A stretch of DNA of 26,294 bases from a virus (IMGVR_UViG_3300032144_000038:1-26294); one strand, 5' to 3'. Positions 4,978 to 13,231 are shown, counted from the stretch's first letter. Made by a program: numbers and translations. Notes: generated by a model not told the origin, from the letters alone.

Positions 4978-7146
4978 CTAGACCAGGGACAGGATCAGCG
5001 GGTCAGTGAGCACGATCGGCTCAGTGGTGCCGTGGGCCTTGGCGATCCCGTTGACGGCGCGGGTGACCGTCCACGTCGGACTGGTGCCACCCGTGGAGGC
5101 GGTGACCGTGACCCGCTCCCCGCCGATGAACGCGTCGAACGGGTAGTCGTCGGGGTCGGCGGATTCGGCCGGGCTGCACGCGACCGACCAGCTGATGGCG
5201 GAACTGTTCACCCCGGCCGACAGGAAACAGGAGTCTGCCTCTAGCCAGCCGATCGGCTCGCCGGTGTCATCGCCCGGGTCGTCCTCGGCGAGCACGTTGA
5301 CCTGGTACGGCTGGTAGGGCTCGACGTTCAGATTGGCGGCCCACAGCTTGCCGTGCAGGGTCTCCACCCAGCCTTCGACCACCATCGACACGGTCCCGGC
5401 CGGATGCTTGGCGCCGTGGCCGGTGCGGTCGATCCGGTCGCCGGGAACCAGCGCCAGCCACGCCGCGATCAGGTCGTCGGAGTCGTCGACCCCGCCGTTG
5501 TTGGCGGTGAGGTCGACCGGCCAGGTCTGGTAGCGCAGCCCCTCGTACGTGCCCTCGCCGACCCGGAACCCAGCGTCATGGATCAGCTGGTCGTCGCTGT
5601 AGACGTTGGCCGTGGCGGAGTCGTCGTAGCGGCCCCGCTTGGCGATGGATGCCGCATCGGACCATGTCGCCGAAGAGCCCTCAGGGCGGCTGACGGTCCA
5701 TTCGTTGCGCAGCCGCTGGTCGTTGCGGACCGGCGTCACGACCCGGGCCGGGTCGTCGCTGGTGCGCAGCGTGGCCAGGGCGATCGTGAATGCTGGGTCG
5801 AGGTTGTACCGAGCATCCAGCGCCCGGTAGCCGAGACTCCACCCGGTGCGGGTCTCGTAGAGGATGCCGTGGTCGACCGCCTCGGCGTCGCGCAGGATGG
5901 CAACCCCGTCAGCGGGAGTCTGTGGTCCCATTTGGACCGACACACTTCCAGAGATGGAAGCGAACGAACCCATCTCCTCCGCAACGCGGTCGATGCGGTC
6001 GTGGGCCTCTTCGCCGATGTAGGCCGGGATTGGGGACCCAGCCTCGCTTGATGCCACAAACCACAGCGGGCCCGAATTCGCCACCACAAGATGACCGAGT
6101 TGCAGGCCTTCCAGTTCGGATGACGCCGGGACCCGGACGCTCGTGACAGCGCCAGGAGTAATTGACACCGGTGAGTTCAGGGAGCCCTGGACGGTGCCGT
6201 CGAGGGCATACTTCTGAATGCCGTAGAAGTATGTCGGGCCGAACACGACAAAGGCCGTGGCCTCGATGCCAAACCACTCGCCAGAAGACATCTCTGAGCC
6301 CGAGATGGAATCCACGAACGCCGCGGCGCCCGTGCTGTCGTACCCGGTCAGGTAGAACGTGGTCGAGTCTGCGGCGAGCACCCATCGCACGGCGCTGCCG
6401 CCGCTCACCCGGAATTCCATCAGCGTGGTCATGCCCGACGGGGGAGCATCGAACTTGGCAACGAAGGTAACCGACCACTGCGCGGGGAACGTGCCATCGA
6501 CCGCGCCGGAGAGCGCCGTGCTCGCCTCCATGATGACCAGGTCCCCACTGCCGGCCGGGCCGGGTGCGGTTTCGAGCACGCTTGCCGTGCTGCTCAGGCC
6601 GGGCTTACCGGAGAGCCCTGAGCCGAACTGCCCGCCGGCGCCGTCCTCCATCGGCCAGTAAGCCTGAACGCTGGTGTTGGCCGAGATGGTGCGCCGCAGC
6701 GCCGACATCACCACGGCGCCCTGCGTCAACCGGCGCAGCGGTCCGGCGACGGTCACCCTCACCGCCGATGTCATGCCGCCACCGGCGGTGGGCACCATGT
6801 CCGGGGTGATGTCCGCGATGAACCCGGTGAACCACCGGTACGGCGGAGACGCGCCGACGTTGTTGAGCGACAGCCGCACCGGCACGCCCAGATCCCAGGT
6901 GCCGTAGTAGCTGGAGGTCTCCAGCAGCGGCGTCAGCTCGCCGTCGTCGTTGTCCAGCCAGAACGTGCACTGCCCGGCCTGCAGCGTCTTCTGCCCCGAC
7001 TGCCGGCCCATCGTGATCGTGATCGGCCGGTCGAGTAGCCGGTCGGAAAGGTCTTCCGGCGTCGCCCACGACGCAGGATTCGCACCCGGGTCCGCGCCAA
7101 GGTAGGCCTCGATGATGACGTCGAGCTCTTCGTCCGGGAACGCCAC
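4978..7146 (-). CDS. Large minor tail protein (baseplate hub with LamG-like insert)
   Basis: A 722-residue protein directly after the tape measure gene (1-base gap), the place of distal-tail and hub proteins. Residues 1-150 carry the beta-rich start seen in actinophage minor tail proteins (PITITMGRQSG, CTFWLDNDDGELTP). Residues about 155-385 look like a concanavalin/LamG-type carbohydrate-binding domain (AYWPMEDGAGG, then WSVTFVAKF, WVLAADSTTFYL). Residues about 385-640 resemble a tail-hub region, and the C-terminus has the recurring strand motif TWTVTRAVNGIAKAHG (around 690-705). GTG 7146 is the start. The LamG-like part has lower GC than the rest, consistent with domain exchange. The expected role is assembly of the tail tip and contact with host cell-wall glycans. 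Confidence 0.75.
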   Translation of the reverse strand: MAFPDEELDVIIEAYLGADPGANPASWATPEDLSDRLLDRPITITMGRQSGQKTLQAGQCTFWLDNDDGELTPLLETSSYYGTWDLGVPVRLSLNNVGASPPYRWFTGFIADITPDMVPTAGGGMTSAVRVTVAGPLRRLTQGAVVMSALRRTISANTSVQAYWPMEDGAGGQFGSGLSGKPGLSSTASVLETAPGPAGSGDLVIMEASTALSGAVDGTFPAQWSVTFVAKFDAPPSGMTTLMEFRVSGGSAVRWVLAADSTTFYLTGYDSTGAAAFVDSISGSEMSSGEWFGIEATAFVVFGPTYFYGIQKYALDGTVQGSLNSPVSITPGAVTSVRVPASSELEGLQLGHLVVANSGPLWFVASSEAGSPIPAYIGEEAHDRIDRVAEEMGSFASISGSVSVQMGPQTPADGVAILRDAEAVDHGILYETRTGWSLGYRALDARYNLDPAFTIALATLRTSDDPARVVTPVRNDQRLRNEWTVSRPEGSSATWSDAASIAKRGRYDDSATANVYSDDQLIHDAGFRVGEGTYEGLRYQTWPVDLTANNGGVDDSDDLIAAWLALVPGDRIDRTGHGAKHPAGTVSMVVEGWVETLHGKLWAANLNVEPYQPYQVNVLAEDDPGDDTGEPIGWLEADSCFLSAGVNSSAISWSVACSPAESADPDDYPFDAFIGGERVTVTASTGGTSPTWTVTRAVNGIAKAHGTTEPIVLTDPLILSLV

Positions 7147-7147
7147 G

Positions 7148-9241
7148 TCACACCGTCCCGAGCGCCAGGTCGACGTCGCCGCCGAACCGGGTCCGGATCT
7201 GCTCCTTCAACTGGCCAACCAGCATGAGGATCAGCGGATCCGACGACGCGATCTCGACTCGCTGCGGTGCTGGCGCCGCCGTCGCCGCGTAGGCCACACC
7301 GGAGCGGATCGCGTCATAGATCTCATCCACCGGGGCGATCACCTCAGGCCGGCCAGCCTCCGCGACCCGCACGATGGATCCGCCCGGCGACGCGCCGACC
7401 ACACCGCCGTGGGCCATCGCAACCGGGCCACCCCGGGACGTCCCCGGGCGGTTTCCGACGGACGGGCCGATCGCCTTCCCGGTGCCCTGCTTCGTCGGGC
7501 CGACGGTCTTCGACCGGCCGATCCCTGGGATGTGCGGGATGTCGTTGAACGGGTTGATTAGGTTCAGGCCGTCAATGACCACGTTGATGCCGTCGATCAT
7601 CGCGTTCAGGATGCCCTTGATGACCTCCCACGCGGCCACGAACGGGGCCGCCAGGATGTCCTTGACCAACCCCCACGCCGCGGCGATGTCGTCACGCAGA
7701 CCGGTGAACCAGCCAGTGATCCCGGCCCACACACCCGCGATCCAGTTCCACGCGTCCCGGAACGGCTTCGTGATCGCGTCACCGACACCGGCCCAGTCCA
7801 CGCCGATCAGCCAGTCGACGAACCCGCCGAACAGGTCGACGACCCATCGCAGCGGCTTCAGTATCTCGGCGATCGCTTTGCTAATGTCCTTGATCATCGG
7901 GGCGAGGAACTTCGCCGCCAGGAAGCTGGCCCACGCCGACGCGAGCGCGATCATCGGGCCGATGATGTCCAGCGCCAGCACCAGCAGATCGGTGAGCACC
8001 GGCAGGATCGGCAGCAGCGCCTCCAGCACCGCGATCAGCGGCGGCACCAGCTTGTCCACGACCGGGGCCAGCTTCAGGATCGCAGGCATCAGCGCCTTGA
8101 CGATCTCGACGACCACCTTCGCCAGCACCGGCAGCAGCGGCCCGAGCGCCGCGAACAACTCACCGAACGCCTCACCCAGCGGCGCGATCACCGGCGTGAT
8201 CTCGGTCAGCACACCGGAGATCGCATCCAGGATCGGGCCGATCACCGGCGCCAGGCCCTGCGCGACCGCGCCGATCATCGGCAGCAGCGACGTCAGCAGC
8301 CCACCCAGGGCCGGCGCGATCTGGTCGATCGCATCACCCAGGATCGGCGTCACATCCGCCATCGCCTGCTTGATCGCAGGGATGACCGGGGTGAACGCGT
8401 TCGTCAACGCCAGGCCGATGGTGTCCTTGAACGCGGCGAAGACACCCGACAGGGTCTGCGCCTGCTTCTCCATCGCCCCGGCCGCACCGGGGAACTGGCC
8501 CATCCCCTTCAGCAGCGCGTTGATGCCAGTCGTGGCATCGACCTCGCCCTTGGTGATCATCTCCAGGGCTTCGGAGACCGGCACCCCAAGCTCAGCCGCA
8601 ATCGCCGCGTTCGCGTTGAACCCAGGCAGCGCCTCGGCCAGCTGCAGGATCTCCTCCTGCGACAGCTTGCCCTTCGACGCCATCTGACCCAGCGCCCGGA
8701 CAACCGAGTCGACGTTCTCCTGCGTACCGCCCAGAACCGCGACCAGATCACCGATCGTGGTCAACGTCGGGATGACCTCGTCGCGGGCGATGCCGACCGA
8801 CTTGCCGAACGCCAGGATCCGCCGCGACGCGTCCGCCACACCGGAGAACTCGAATGGCGTCGTCTTCGCGAACTCCTGCAGCTCGCCGAGGAACACCTTC
8901 GCGTCCTCAGCCGAACCCAGCAGAGCCTCGATACCGACCGTGGTCTGCTCGAGCGCCGCCGCGGACTTCAAACCGAACCCGGTCAACGCCGCCAGACCCG
9001 CGGCCGTGGCCGCACCGCCGATGACGAGGCCGGTCTTGAGGATCTGACCGATGCGACCCATGCCCGACTTGAGCGAGTCGCCCATGCGGGAGCCGAACGT
9101 CTTGCCGGCCTTGTCGCCGGCCTCGGCGACAACCGGGTCGACCGTGCCGAGCTCGCGGCGCATGTCGGCCTTCAGCTTGGCCGAGAAGCCCTTCAGTGAA
9201 GGCACGATGGAGACGAACGCCTGGCCCACTTCGTCGGCCAC
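7148..9241 (-). CDS. Tape measure protein
   Basis: A 697-residue protein. Residues 1-90 contain the usual opening AFVSIVPSLKGFSAKLKADM and a Gly/Ala-rich hydrophobic segment (TGLVIGGAATAAGLAALTGF). Residues about 95-275 match the tape-measure N-terminal domain (TTPFEFSGVADASRRILAFG, SQEEILQLAEALPG). The middle is a long hydrophobic run rich in Pro-x-(I/L) repeats, followed by a Trp-rich region (WNWIAGVWAGITGWFTGL) and a C-terminus with GGVVGASPGGSIVRVAEAGR, typical of actinophage tape measures. The length suggests a tail of about 100 nm, using the usual 0.15 nm per residue. It starts with GTG 9241 after GGGGGGTGA and lies immediately behind the chaperone frameshift gene. Confidence 0.95.
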   Translation of the reverse strand: MADEVGQAFVSIVPSLKGFSAKLKADMRRELGTVDPVVAEAGDKAGKTFGSRMGDSLKSGMGRIGQILKTGLVIGGAATAAGLAALTGFGLKSAAALEQTTVGIEALLGSAEDAKVFLGELQEFAKTTPFEFSGVADASRRILAFGKSVGIARDEVIPTLTTIGDLVAVLGGTQENVDSVVRALGQMASKGKLSQEEILQLAEALPGFNANAAIAAELGVPVSEALEMITKGEVDATTGINALLKGMGQFPGAAGAMEKQAQTLSGVFAAFKDTIGLALTNAFTPVIPAIKQAMADVTPILGDAIDQIAPALGGLLTSLLPMIGAVAQGLAPVIGPILDAISGVLTEITPVIAPLGEAFGELFAALGPLLPVLAKVVVEIVKALMPAILKLAPVVDKLVPPLIAVLEALLPILPVLTDLLVLALDIIGPMIALASAWASFLAAKFLAPMIKDISKAIAEILKPLRWVVDLFGGFVDWLIGVDWAGVGDAITKPFRDAWNWIAGVWAGITGWFTGLRDDIAAAWGLVKDILAAPFVAAWEVIKGILNAMIDGINVVIDGLNLINPFNDIPHIPGIGRSKTVGPTKQGTGKAIGPSVGNRPGTSRGGPVAMAHGGVVGASPGGSIVRVAEAGRPEVIAPVDEIYDAIRSGVAYAATAAPAPQRVEIASSDPLILMLVGQLKEQIRTRFGGDVDLALGTV

Positions 9242-9244
9242 GGC

Positions 9245-9993
9245 TCACCCCCCTGCGGCGAAGACTCCGGTCCGGTACCGCTCGAGGAGCGCTTTCACTT
9301 CATCCGGGTCGCGGCCGTCGACCTCGCCGACCCGCTCCACGTCCCGCCGCTTGGCCAGCGGCGAGATCGGGTCCGGGCGTTTCGCGCCGCGTTTGCCCTG
9401 CCGCTGCCAGTTCCCCACCGCGATCCGGTCAGCGATCACCGCGAGCAGGTGCTGATCCAAGGACCAGTCGTCGCGGGTGAGCTTGCGGTGCAGCAACGTC
9501 CCCGGCGTCGCCGCAAGCGACCGGACCAGCACGGCCAGGCGCCGCCAGGACAGGCCGCGGCCGAGCCGGTTCAGCTGGTCCTGCGGGCCCGCCCGGAACG
9601 CGAGATCGGCTTCGACTGCCTCGCCGTGCTCGCGGAGGAACGCGACGAGGGGGCCGATTTTCCCTGGGTGCCCTGCCTGTTCATCCACTCGCGCAGCAGT
9701 GGCATCAGCTGCAGGGCGGACAGGGTGGTCCTGCCGTCCGGGCCGCCCTTGGTGGCACCCAGCTGCGCCAGGAGTTCGTCGCCGATCATCAGCCGCAGGA
9801 TGTGCAGGATCTGCGTCGGCCGCGGATCGTCGGCCTCTTCGATCTCGGCCAGCGCGTCGATGATGTTGGCCTGACGGTCGATCGGCATGGCCAGCAGTGG
9901 CGGGAGCTCGAACTTCTCGGTGCCCCAGGTGAAGACGAACGGCTCTTCGGGGGCCTCGGTGACGACGGCGTTGAGGTCGAACGGTTGGGACAT
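9245..9993 (-). CDS. Tail assembly chaperone, -1 frameshift fusion (G-T type)
   Basis: Ribosomes that slip back one base at GGGAAAA (9664 to 9658) continue from the 112th codon of the upstream chaperone into a 137-codon reading frame ending at 9245. The fusion is about 249 residues. The extension reads on as GKIGPLVAFLREHGEAVEA and contains an RLSWRR-like and YRTGVFAAGG region before the stop 3 bases short of the tape measure start. The arrangement of major tail protein, two overlapping frames with a slippery site, then tape measure is the conserved siphovirus chaperone layout. The extended product binds the tape measure protein during tail assembly in studied phages. The annotation as one gene requires a join at 9658. 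Confidence 0.85.
9571..9993 (-). CDS. Tail assembly chaperone, zero-frame product (G type)
   Basis: A 140-residue protein with a fold-bearing N-terminal part (PEEPFVFTWGTEKFELPPLL; DALAEIEEADDPRPTQILHI; LRLMIGDELLAQLGATKGG) and a low-complexity Ser/Arg/Ala tail after the slippery site, which is what remains when no frameshift takes place. AGGAGA sits 7 bases before ATG 9993. This short form is normally made in excess over the fusion. Confidence 0.85.
   Translation of the reverse strand: MSQPFDLNAVVTEAPEEPFVFTWGTEKFELPPLLAMPIDRQANIIDALAEIEEADDPRPTQILHILRLMIGDELLAQLGATKGGPDGRTTLSALQLMPLLREWMNRQGTQGKSAPSSRSSASTARQSKPISRSGRARRTS
9658..9664 (-). other. Slippery heptamer for -1 programmed frameshifting
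   Basis: On the minus strand the zero frame reads CAG GGA AAA TCG, a G-GGA-AAA heptamer of the XXXYYYZ type. After slippage the codons are GGG AAA ATC GGC, entering the long downstream frame exactly where it becomes coding-like. The following bases are GC-rich (GGCCCCCTCGTCGCG) and could pair, but I did not define a stimulatory structure. Confidence 0.85.
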
Positions 9994-10023
9994 GCGCAGA
10001 TCTCCTTACGGGTGCGCAGATCT
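9993..10023. repeat. Direct repeat TGCGCAGATCT before the chaperone gene
   Basis: TGCGCAGATCT occurs at 9993-10003 and 10013-10023, 20 bases apart, flanking the chaperone ribosome site. It is probably a small local duplication; a function is not evident. Confidence 0.5.
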
Positions 10024-10031
10024 GGTTTGGG

Positions 10032-10067
10032 CCCACCGGCGTGGACCTGCGCGAACACGCCGGTGGG
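10032..10067 (-). terminator. Hairpin between major tail protein and chaperone genes
   Basis: CCCACCGGCGTG (10032-10043) pairs perfectly with CACGCCGGTGGG (10056-10067), a 12-bp stem with a 12-base loop, between the stop at 10112 and the next start at 9993. A partial terminator here would keep tail-tube transcript above that of the chaperones and tape measure, as in many phages. Confidence 0.65.
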
Positions 10068-10111
10068 GGCACTAGATGAACGGAGGCCCGCCCAAGACAT
10101 CGACTGATGTC

Positions 10112-10669
10112 TCAGGAATACCCCCAGTTGGCGTCATCGGTGAAAACCTTGAACGGGGCGCCGAGGGTGTCGTGGTAGTAGGCGGTGATCGTCACGCCGA
10201 AACCGATCGGCTCACCGTTGGCGTAGACGATCTCGCCACGCTCGGTCACCTCACCGCGGGGGATGTAGTACCGCTTGTGGATCGACCCGTCGAGGACGTC
10301 GAAGACGAACGCCCGCTCATCCGGGTTCGTCGCATCGGGCAGCAGCGACCACTGGCCAGCCGACACGACCGCGACGCTGCCGCGGTAGTAGAGCTCGGCG
10401 ACCTTGCCCTTGGACTCGATGAGCGCGCACTGGAATGTCCAGTCGAGCTCGGTGCGGGTCGTGCGGACGCGGGCGCTGTTCTGCCAGGCGCGGATGGCCT
10501 GGACGGACTCGTTCGGCGTGACGGTGACGCCGTCCTCGCCGACGTAGCCGAGCCCGGTGAACGCGGCGTCCAGCGAGCTCGTCGAGGTGGTGGGTCCGGT
10601 GCTGCCGACGGCAGCCACACTCAATTCCCCGGTGATGCCGACCCGGACGTGGGTCGCGAACAAACTCAT
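10112..10669 (-). CDS. Major tail (tube) protein
   Basis: A 185-residue protein of beta-rich composition. Near the N-terminus are VRVGITGELSVAAVGSTGP and later FTGLGYVGEDGVTVTPNES, the 'GY-x-x-EDG-(V/I)' stretch typical of actinophage tail tube subunits. The second half has YIPRGEVTERGEIVYANGEP, which is also family-typical, and ends in a strand (GVTITAYYHDTLGAPFKVF). GGAGG lies 8 bases before ATG 10669, one of the best ribosome sites in the window, as expected for an abundant protein. Between the tail terminator gene and chaperones, the position fits perfectly. A strong hairpin follows. Confidence 0.9.
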   Translation of the reverse strand: MSLFATHVRVGITGELSVAAVGSTGPTTSTSSLDAAFTGLGYVGEDGVTVTPNESVQAIRAWQNSARVRTTRTELDWTFQCALIESKGKVAELYYRGSVAVVSAGQWSLLPDATNPDERAFVFDVLDGSIHKRYYIPRGEVTERGEIVYANGEPIGFGVTITAYYHDTLGAPFKVFTDDANWGYS

Positions 10670-10733
10670 AGCGATGGCCTCCGTGTGCGGCGGTCGTGAT
10701 GGATGGGGCTACCGGCCGCGCAGATGCCGGAGG

Positions 10734-11126
10734 TCAGTAGGTCACTGCGTCGTTGGCACGCAGCAGAAGGGAGTACGTGGCCCAGCGGGCGAAGTTGTTG
10801 GGCACCAGCGGGTCGTCGTACTGCCGTGGGGACATGAACTCGTCGACCCGGTAGCAGACGACACCGCCGAGAAGTGTCGTGCCCTGCAGGGCGTGCAGTT
10901 GCCGCCGGACCAGTTCCCCGCCGGCGAAGGCGGCCGGTTCGGTCGCGGCCCAGTAGAGGACGTCCAGGCGGGCCGAGTCCCGCACGGGCGGCATCCACGC
11001 CCCGCCGACCTGGCGGACCTGGATCAGCTCGGCGGGCCGGGGGTTGGGGATGCGCGATTTGACCGGCACGCTGTGGAGGCTGTCGAGGTAGGCGATGACC
11101 AGGCCGACTGCGTCAGGGAAGGCCAC
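10734..11126 (-). CDS. Tail terminator-like protein
   Basis: A 130-residue protein directly upstream of the tail tube gene, the position of the tail terminator that caps the tube and joins it to the connector. The N-terminus (MAFPDAVGLVIAYLDSLHSV) followed by RIPNPRPAELIQVRQVGG is the usual pattern of these proteins in actinophages, in which an N-terminal helix precedes a beta-sheet (RLDVLYWAATEP) and a helix starting AFAGGELVRRQLHAL. GTG 11126 follows the preceding stop by 2 bases and is preceded by GGGGGT. Assignment rests on position and layout, without a diagnostic motif. Confidence 0.7.
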   Translation of the reverse strand: MAFPDAVGLVIAYLDSLHSVPVKSRIPNPRPAELIQVRQVGGAWMPPVRDSARLDVLYWAATEPAAFAGGELVRRQLHALQGTTLLGGVVCYRVDEFMSPRQYDDPLVPNNFARWATYSLLLRANDAVTY

Positions 11127-11128
11127 GG

Positions 11129-11428
11129 CTACCCCCTTGCTGCGTCGAGTGCGCCGCCGAGGATGCGGTGGTCCGCCTCGATCCGCAGCGCCGCCGGATG
11201 CCGTGCGATGACCGCGACCCGGGCGCGGGGCTCGTTCGTGTCGGAGTCGACCTGCAGCACCTCAACGACCGGCGCGATGCTCGAGTCGGCCAGCGCCGCA
11301 GTGAAGCCCGCCTGCGCCACCACAGCAACCCGGTCGGCGCGGCGCTCCAGCATCTCGTCCACCTCGGGGGAGTTGCGCAGCGCCTTGAGGCCGCGGCGGT
11401 TGGGCTTGTAGTCGACCAGCTTCGCCAT
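11129..11428 (-). CDS. Head-tail / neck protein (HK97 gp10-like candidate)
   Basis: A 99-residue protein: a basic N-terminal helix region (YKPNRRGLKALRNSPEVDEM), a long helix with RRADRVAVVAQAGF, and a C-terminal part with beta strands (ARVAVIARHPAALRIEADHRI) and a helix that ends in the stop. This helical start plus 'RAxxVAxxA' and terminal strand pattern is that of small minor capsid or gp10-like proteins at the same place in other siphoviruses. GGAGGG precedes the ATG at 11428, which is one base after the previous stop, so the upstream in-frame extension to 11509 is rejected. Confidence 0.65.
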   Translation of the reverse strand: MAKLVDYKPNRRGLKALRNSPEVDEMLERRADRVAVVAQAGFTAALADSSIAPVVEVLQVDSDTNEPRARVAVIARHPAALRIEADHRILGGALDAARG

Positions 11429-11429
11429 G

Positions 11430-11768
11430 TCAGCCCTCCACGAGACGCAGGTGTACCTCGCCGTGGTGGAACCCGGCGCCGCCGTACGCGGGCGCGACCG
11501 GGCCCTCAACCTCGAACGTGAGCGACCCGAACACGATCCGGTCCTTGGCGGAGATGCCGTCCTGGTTCGTGAACAGGGTCCACTCCCGCTCGGCGGCGTT
11601 GCGGCCGTCCTCGCGGGGCTCGGCGGCGCGGTTCTGCTCCATCCGGCCGGCGATCGACGTGCCCGAGCCGTAGGACGGCACCGAGTTGCCGTAGGCGTCC
11701 GTCGGGAACGTGGGCACGATCCAGGTCACCGTGTGGATGAGCAGCGAGGCGGGCAGCGCGGCGGTCAT
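11430..11768 (-). CDS. Head closure / head-tail joining protein
   Basis: A 112-residue protein with HTVTWIVPTFPTDAYGNSVP near the start and IAGRMEQNRAAE, then AKDRIVFGSLTFEVEGPVAP: the beta-barrel layout of head-closure (stopper) proteins such as SPP1 gp16-like and HK97 head-tail joining proteins, where 'D-(x)-YG' and 'D-(R/x)-(I/V)-x-(F/Y)-x-G-x-x-(F/Y)-(E/x)-V-x-G-P' recur. ATG 11768 overlaps the preceding stop in ATGA. It sits between connector and tail terminator genes. Confidence 0.75.
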   Translation of the reverse strand: MTAALPASLLIHTVTWIVPTFPTDAYGNSVPSYGSGTSIAGRMEQNRAAEPREDGRNAAEREWTLFTNQDGISAKDRIVFGSLTFEVEGPVAPAYGGAGFHHGEVHLRLVEG

Positions 11769-11947
11769 CGCTTGTCCCGTTCCGCGCTCTCGGCGCAGTC
11801 GCGCAACTGTGCCCAGATCGCCAGCAGCGCATGGACCTGCGCGGCCGCAATGGGATCGAACTCGCCACGCTTGGCGTCCTGCAGCATCCGCTCAGCAGTG
11901 GCGGCCTCATCTGCAGCGCCCTGCCGCCAGTGCCCGTCGGCGGTCAC
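11765..11947 (-). CDS. Small hypothetical protein in the connector block
   Basis: A 60-residue, largely helical and charged protein (ADEAATAERMLQDAKRGEF; AAAQVHALLAIWAQLRDCAE). GTG 11947 overlaps the connector stop in GTGA and its own stop overlaps the next start in ATGA, so it is coupled on both sides. The family is not recognised; similarly small helical proteins are frequent at this place in actinophage genomes. A capsid-decorating or chaperone role cannot be decided. Confidence 0.6.
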   Translation of the reverse strand: MTADGHWRQGAADEAATAERMLQDAKRGEFDPIAAAQVHALLAIWAQLRDCAESAERDKR

Positions 11948-12576
11948 AGACGCACCTGCACGCTGCGGGCGGGCCGTGGGCCGTAGCCGGCCTCGCGGAG
12001 TTCCTGCTTGTCCTGCTCCGTCAGCCGCACAGTCGGCCCAGCCGCGCCGGCGCTGTTCTGCTGCATCCCATACGAGTACTGGCCGACCCGCTCGGTGTTC
12101 ATGCCCTCGGTCGCGCTCGGCGAAAGAATTGCCCGAAGCACCATGCCGCAGCAGATGCGCACCACGTCACCCGGGACAGGCGCCTCGTCGTAGTCGTACA
12201 GGATCTGGAACGACTCGGGCCCATCCGACCACGGCCACCAGGGGTCTGCGCTCCAGCTGAACCCGACCCTGGTGATGTCGATCCGGTCGACGCCGTCAAA
12301 CGCCCAGCCGGTGAGTGGATCTCCGGGCGTGCCGTCGATGTTGATGCCGCGAACCTCGTGCACCTCGATGGCCGGCGCCGGCGGCAGTTCCAAGAACGCG
12401 CCGACTGGACGGAGGGTCACGGTGGCGTTGGTGACCGCGGCGAACTGCCGCTTGGTGTAGGTCCGGATCCGCGCGGACGCGTCCCCCAGGAGAGTCGTTG
12501 CGCGGGTCTGTTCGCCCGCGGTGAGAGTGCGCGGAGAACGGGCGTTGACGTCAGAGATAGTGGCCAGGTCCGCCAC
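11944..12576 (-). CDS. Head-tail connector (Gp19/gp6-like adaptor)
   Basis: A 210-residue protein. After a short N-terminal acidic stretch comes a helical region (TAGEQTRATTLLGDASARIR), then a beta strand region with VTLRPVGAFLELPPAPAIEV and WSADPWWPWSDGPESFQILY. The helices around VRICCGMVLRAIL and SYGMQQN follow, the pattern of Gp19/Gp15/Gp42-like connector proteins (PF09355 type). The GTG at 12576 is favoured because GAGGGGG precedes it by 6 bases; the GTG at 12600 lacks this. It overlaps the last glycosyltransferase by 26 bases, so the glycosylation cassette is fused tightly into the head-tail operon. Confidence 0.8.
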   Translation of the reverse strand: MADLATISDVNARSPRTLTAGEQTRATTLLGDASARIRTYTKRQFAAVTNATVTLRPVGAFLELPPAPAIEVHEVRGINIDGTPGDPLTGWAFDGVDRIDITRVGFSWSADPWWPWSDGPESFQILYDYDEAPVPGDVVRICCGMVLRAILSPSATEGMNTERVGQYSYGMQQNSAGAAGPTVRLTEQDKQELREAGYGPRPARSVQVRL

Positions 12577-13231
12577 GTCGCACCCCCTCGATGTACTCAC
12601 GCATCCGGCCCTCGCGGGCGGCCGTCTGGTAGTCCGTGCAGCGGGCGATGTTCGCCGCGGTCATCTCCGGGGTGCCGTGCCGGTCGGGGTGCCACAGCGC
12701 CCACGCCTCGCCCACACCGTCGCCGCGGCCGTCCGGGTAGAGGGCGAACAGCACGGCCTTGAAAGCGGTGTCCTCTGCGCCCCAGCCCTCAAAGCGTTCG
12801 TCCATCCCGCCGACGTCGTCCCACACCTCGGCGCGAAGGGCGACGATGCCCTCGCACGCGTGGATGACGTGCGACTTCATCACCGGTGTCGGCAGCTGTC
12901 CCCGGAGGATTCGCGCGGTGCGGTCTGGGGCGAAGATGCGCGTCAACGCGTAGACCGCTGTCCACGGATGCTGCCGCAGTCGGTCGGCGATCCAGGCGAG
13001 CTTGTCGGGCGTGGGTGGAATATGGTCGGCGCCGAAGATCGCCAGATACTCGCCGGTCGCCTGCCGCCTGGCCTTGTTCACGGCGCGGGCCAGCGAGAAC
13101 GGGCCTTCCGTACGGTCGTCGTCGGCGACGCACAGCTGCACGCCTGACGCTTCCCACCGGGCGCGGTTGTAGTCCCAGGCGAGGATGCGGTGCAGGTCCT
13201 GCGACCGCCACGGGATCAGGACGGAGATCAC
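12551..13231 (-). CDS. GT-A fold glycosyltransferase with GT7C-type motif (copy 2)
   Basis: A 226-residue protein. It starts ISVLIPWRSQD, a nucleotide-binding beta strand, and contains DDDRTEGPFSLARAVNKAR and a GADH motif (67-70) in the place of the DXD metal site. The C-terminal motif GGMDERFEGWGAEDTAF (141-157) is that of galactosyltransferase-type GT7C/GT27 domains, in which E-D is catalytic. It is a paralogue of the gene at 13228: same length, same order of motifs. GTG 13231 overlaps the previous stop as GTGA. Donor and acceptor sugars are unknown; it probably acts in the host cytoplasm on a phage protein or glycan. Confidence 0.75.
   Translation of the reverse strand: MISVLIPWRSQDLHRILAWDYNRARWEASGVQLCVADDDRTEGPFSLARAVNKARRQATGEYLAIFGADHIPPTPDKLAWIADRLRQHPWTAVYALTRIFAPDRTARILRGQLPTPVMKSHVIHACEGIVALRAEVWDDVGGMDERFEGWGAEDTAFKAVLFALYPDGRGDGVGEAWALWHPDRHGTPEMTAANIARCTDYQTAAREGRMREYIEGVRRGGPGHYL

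Noticed and set aside
7374-8687. A 437-residue plus-strand ORF opposite the tape measure gene
   Set aside because: The minus strand carries an unmistakable tape measure protein; the antisense frame is low complexity with no start signal.
9245-10072. A stand-alone 275-residue gene reading through the chaperone region
   Set aside because: Its first half is the out-of-frame shadow of the chaperone; only the part after 9658 is coding, reached by frameshift.
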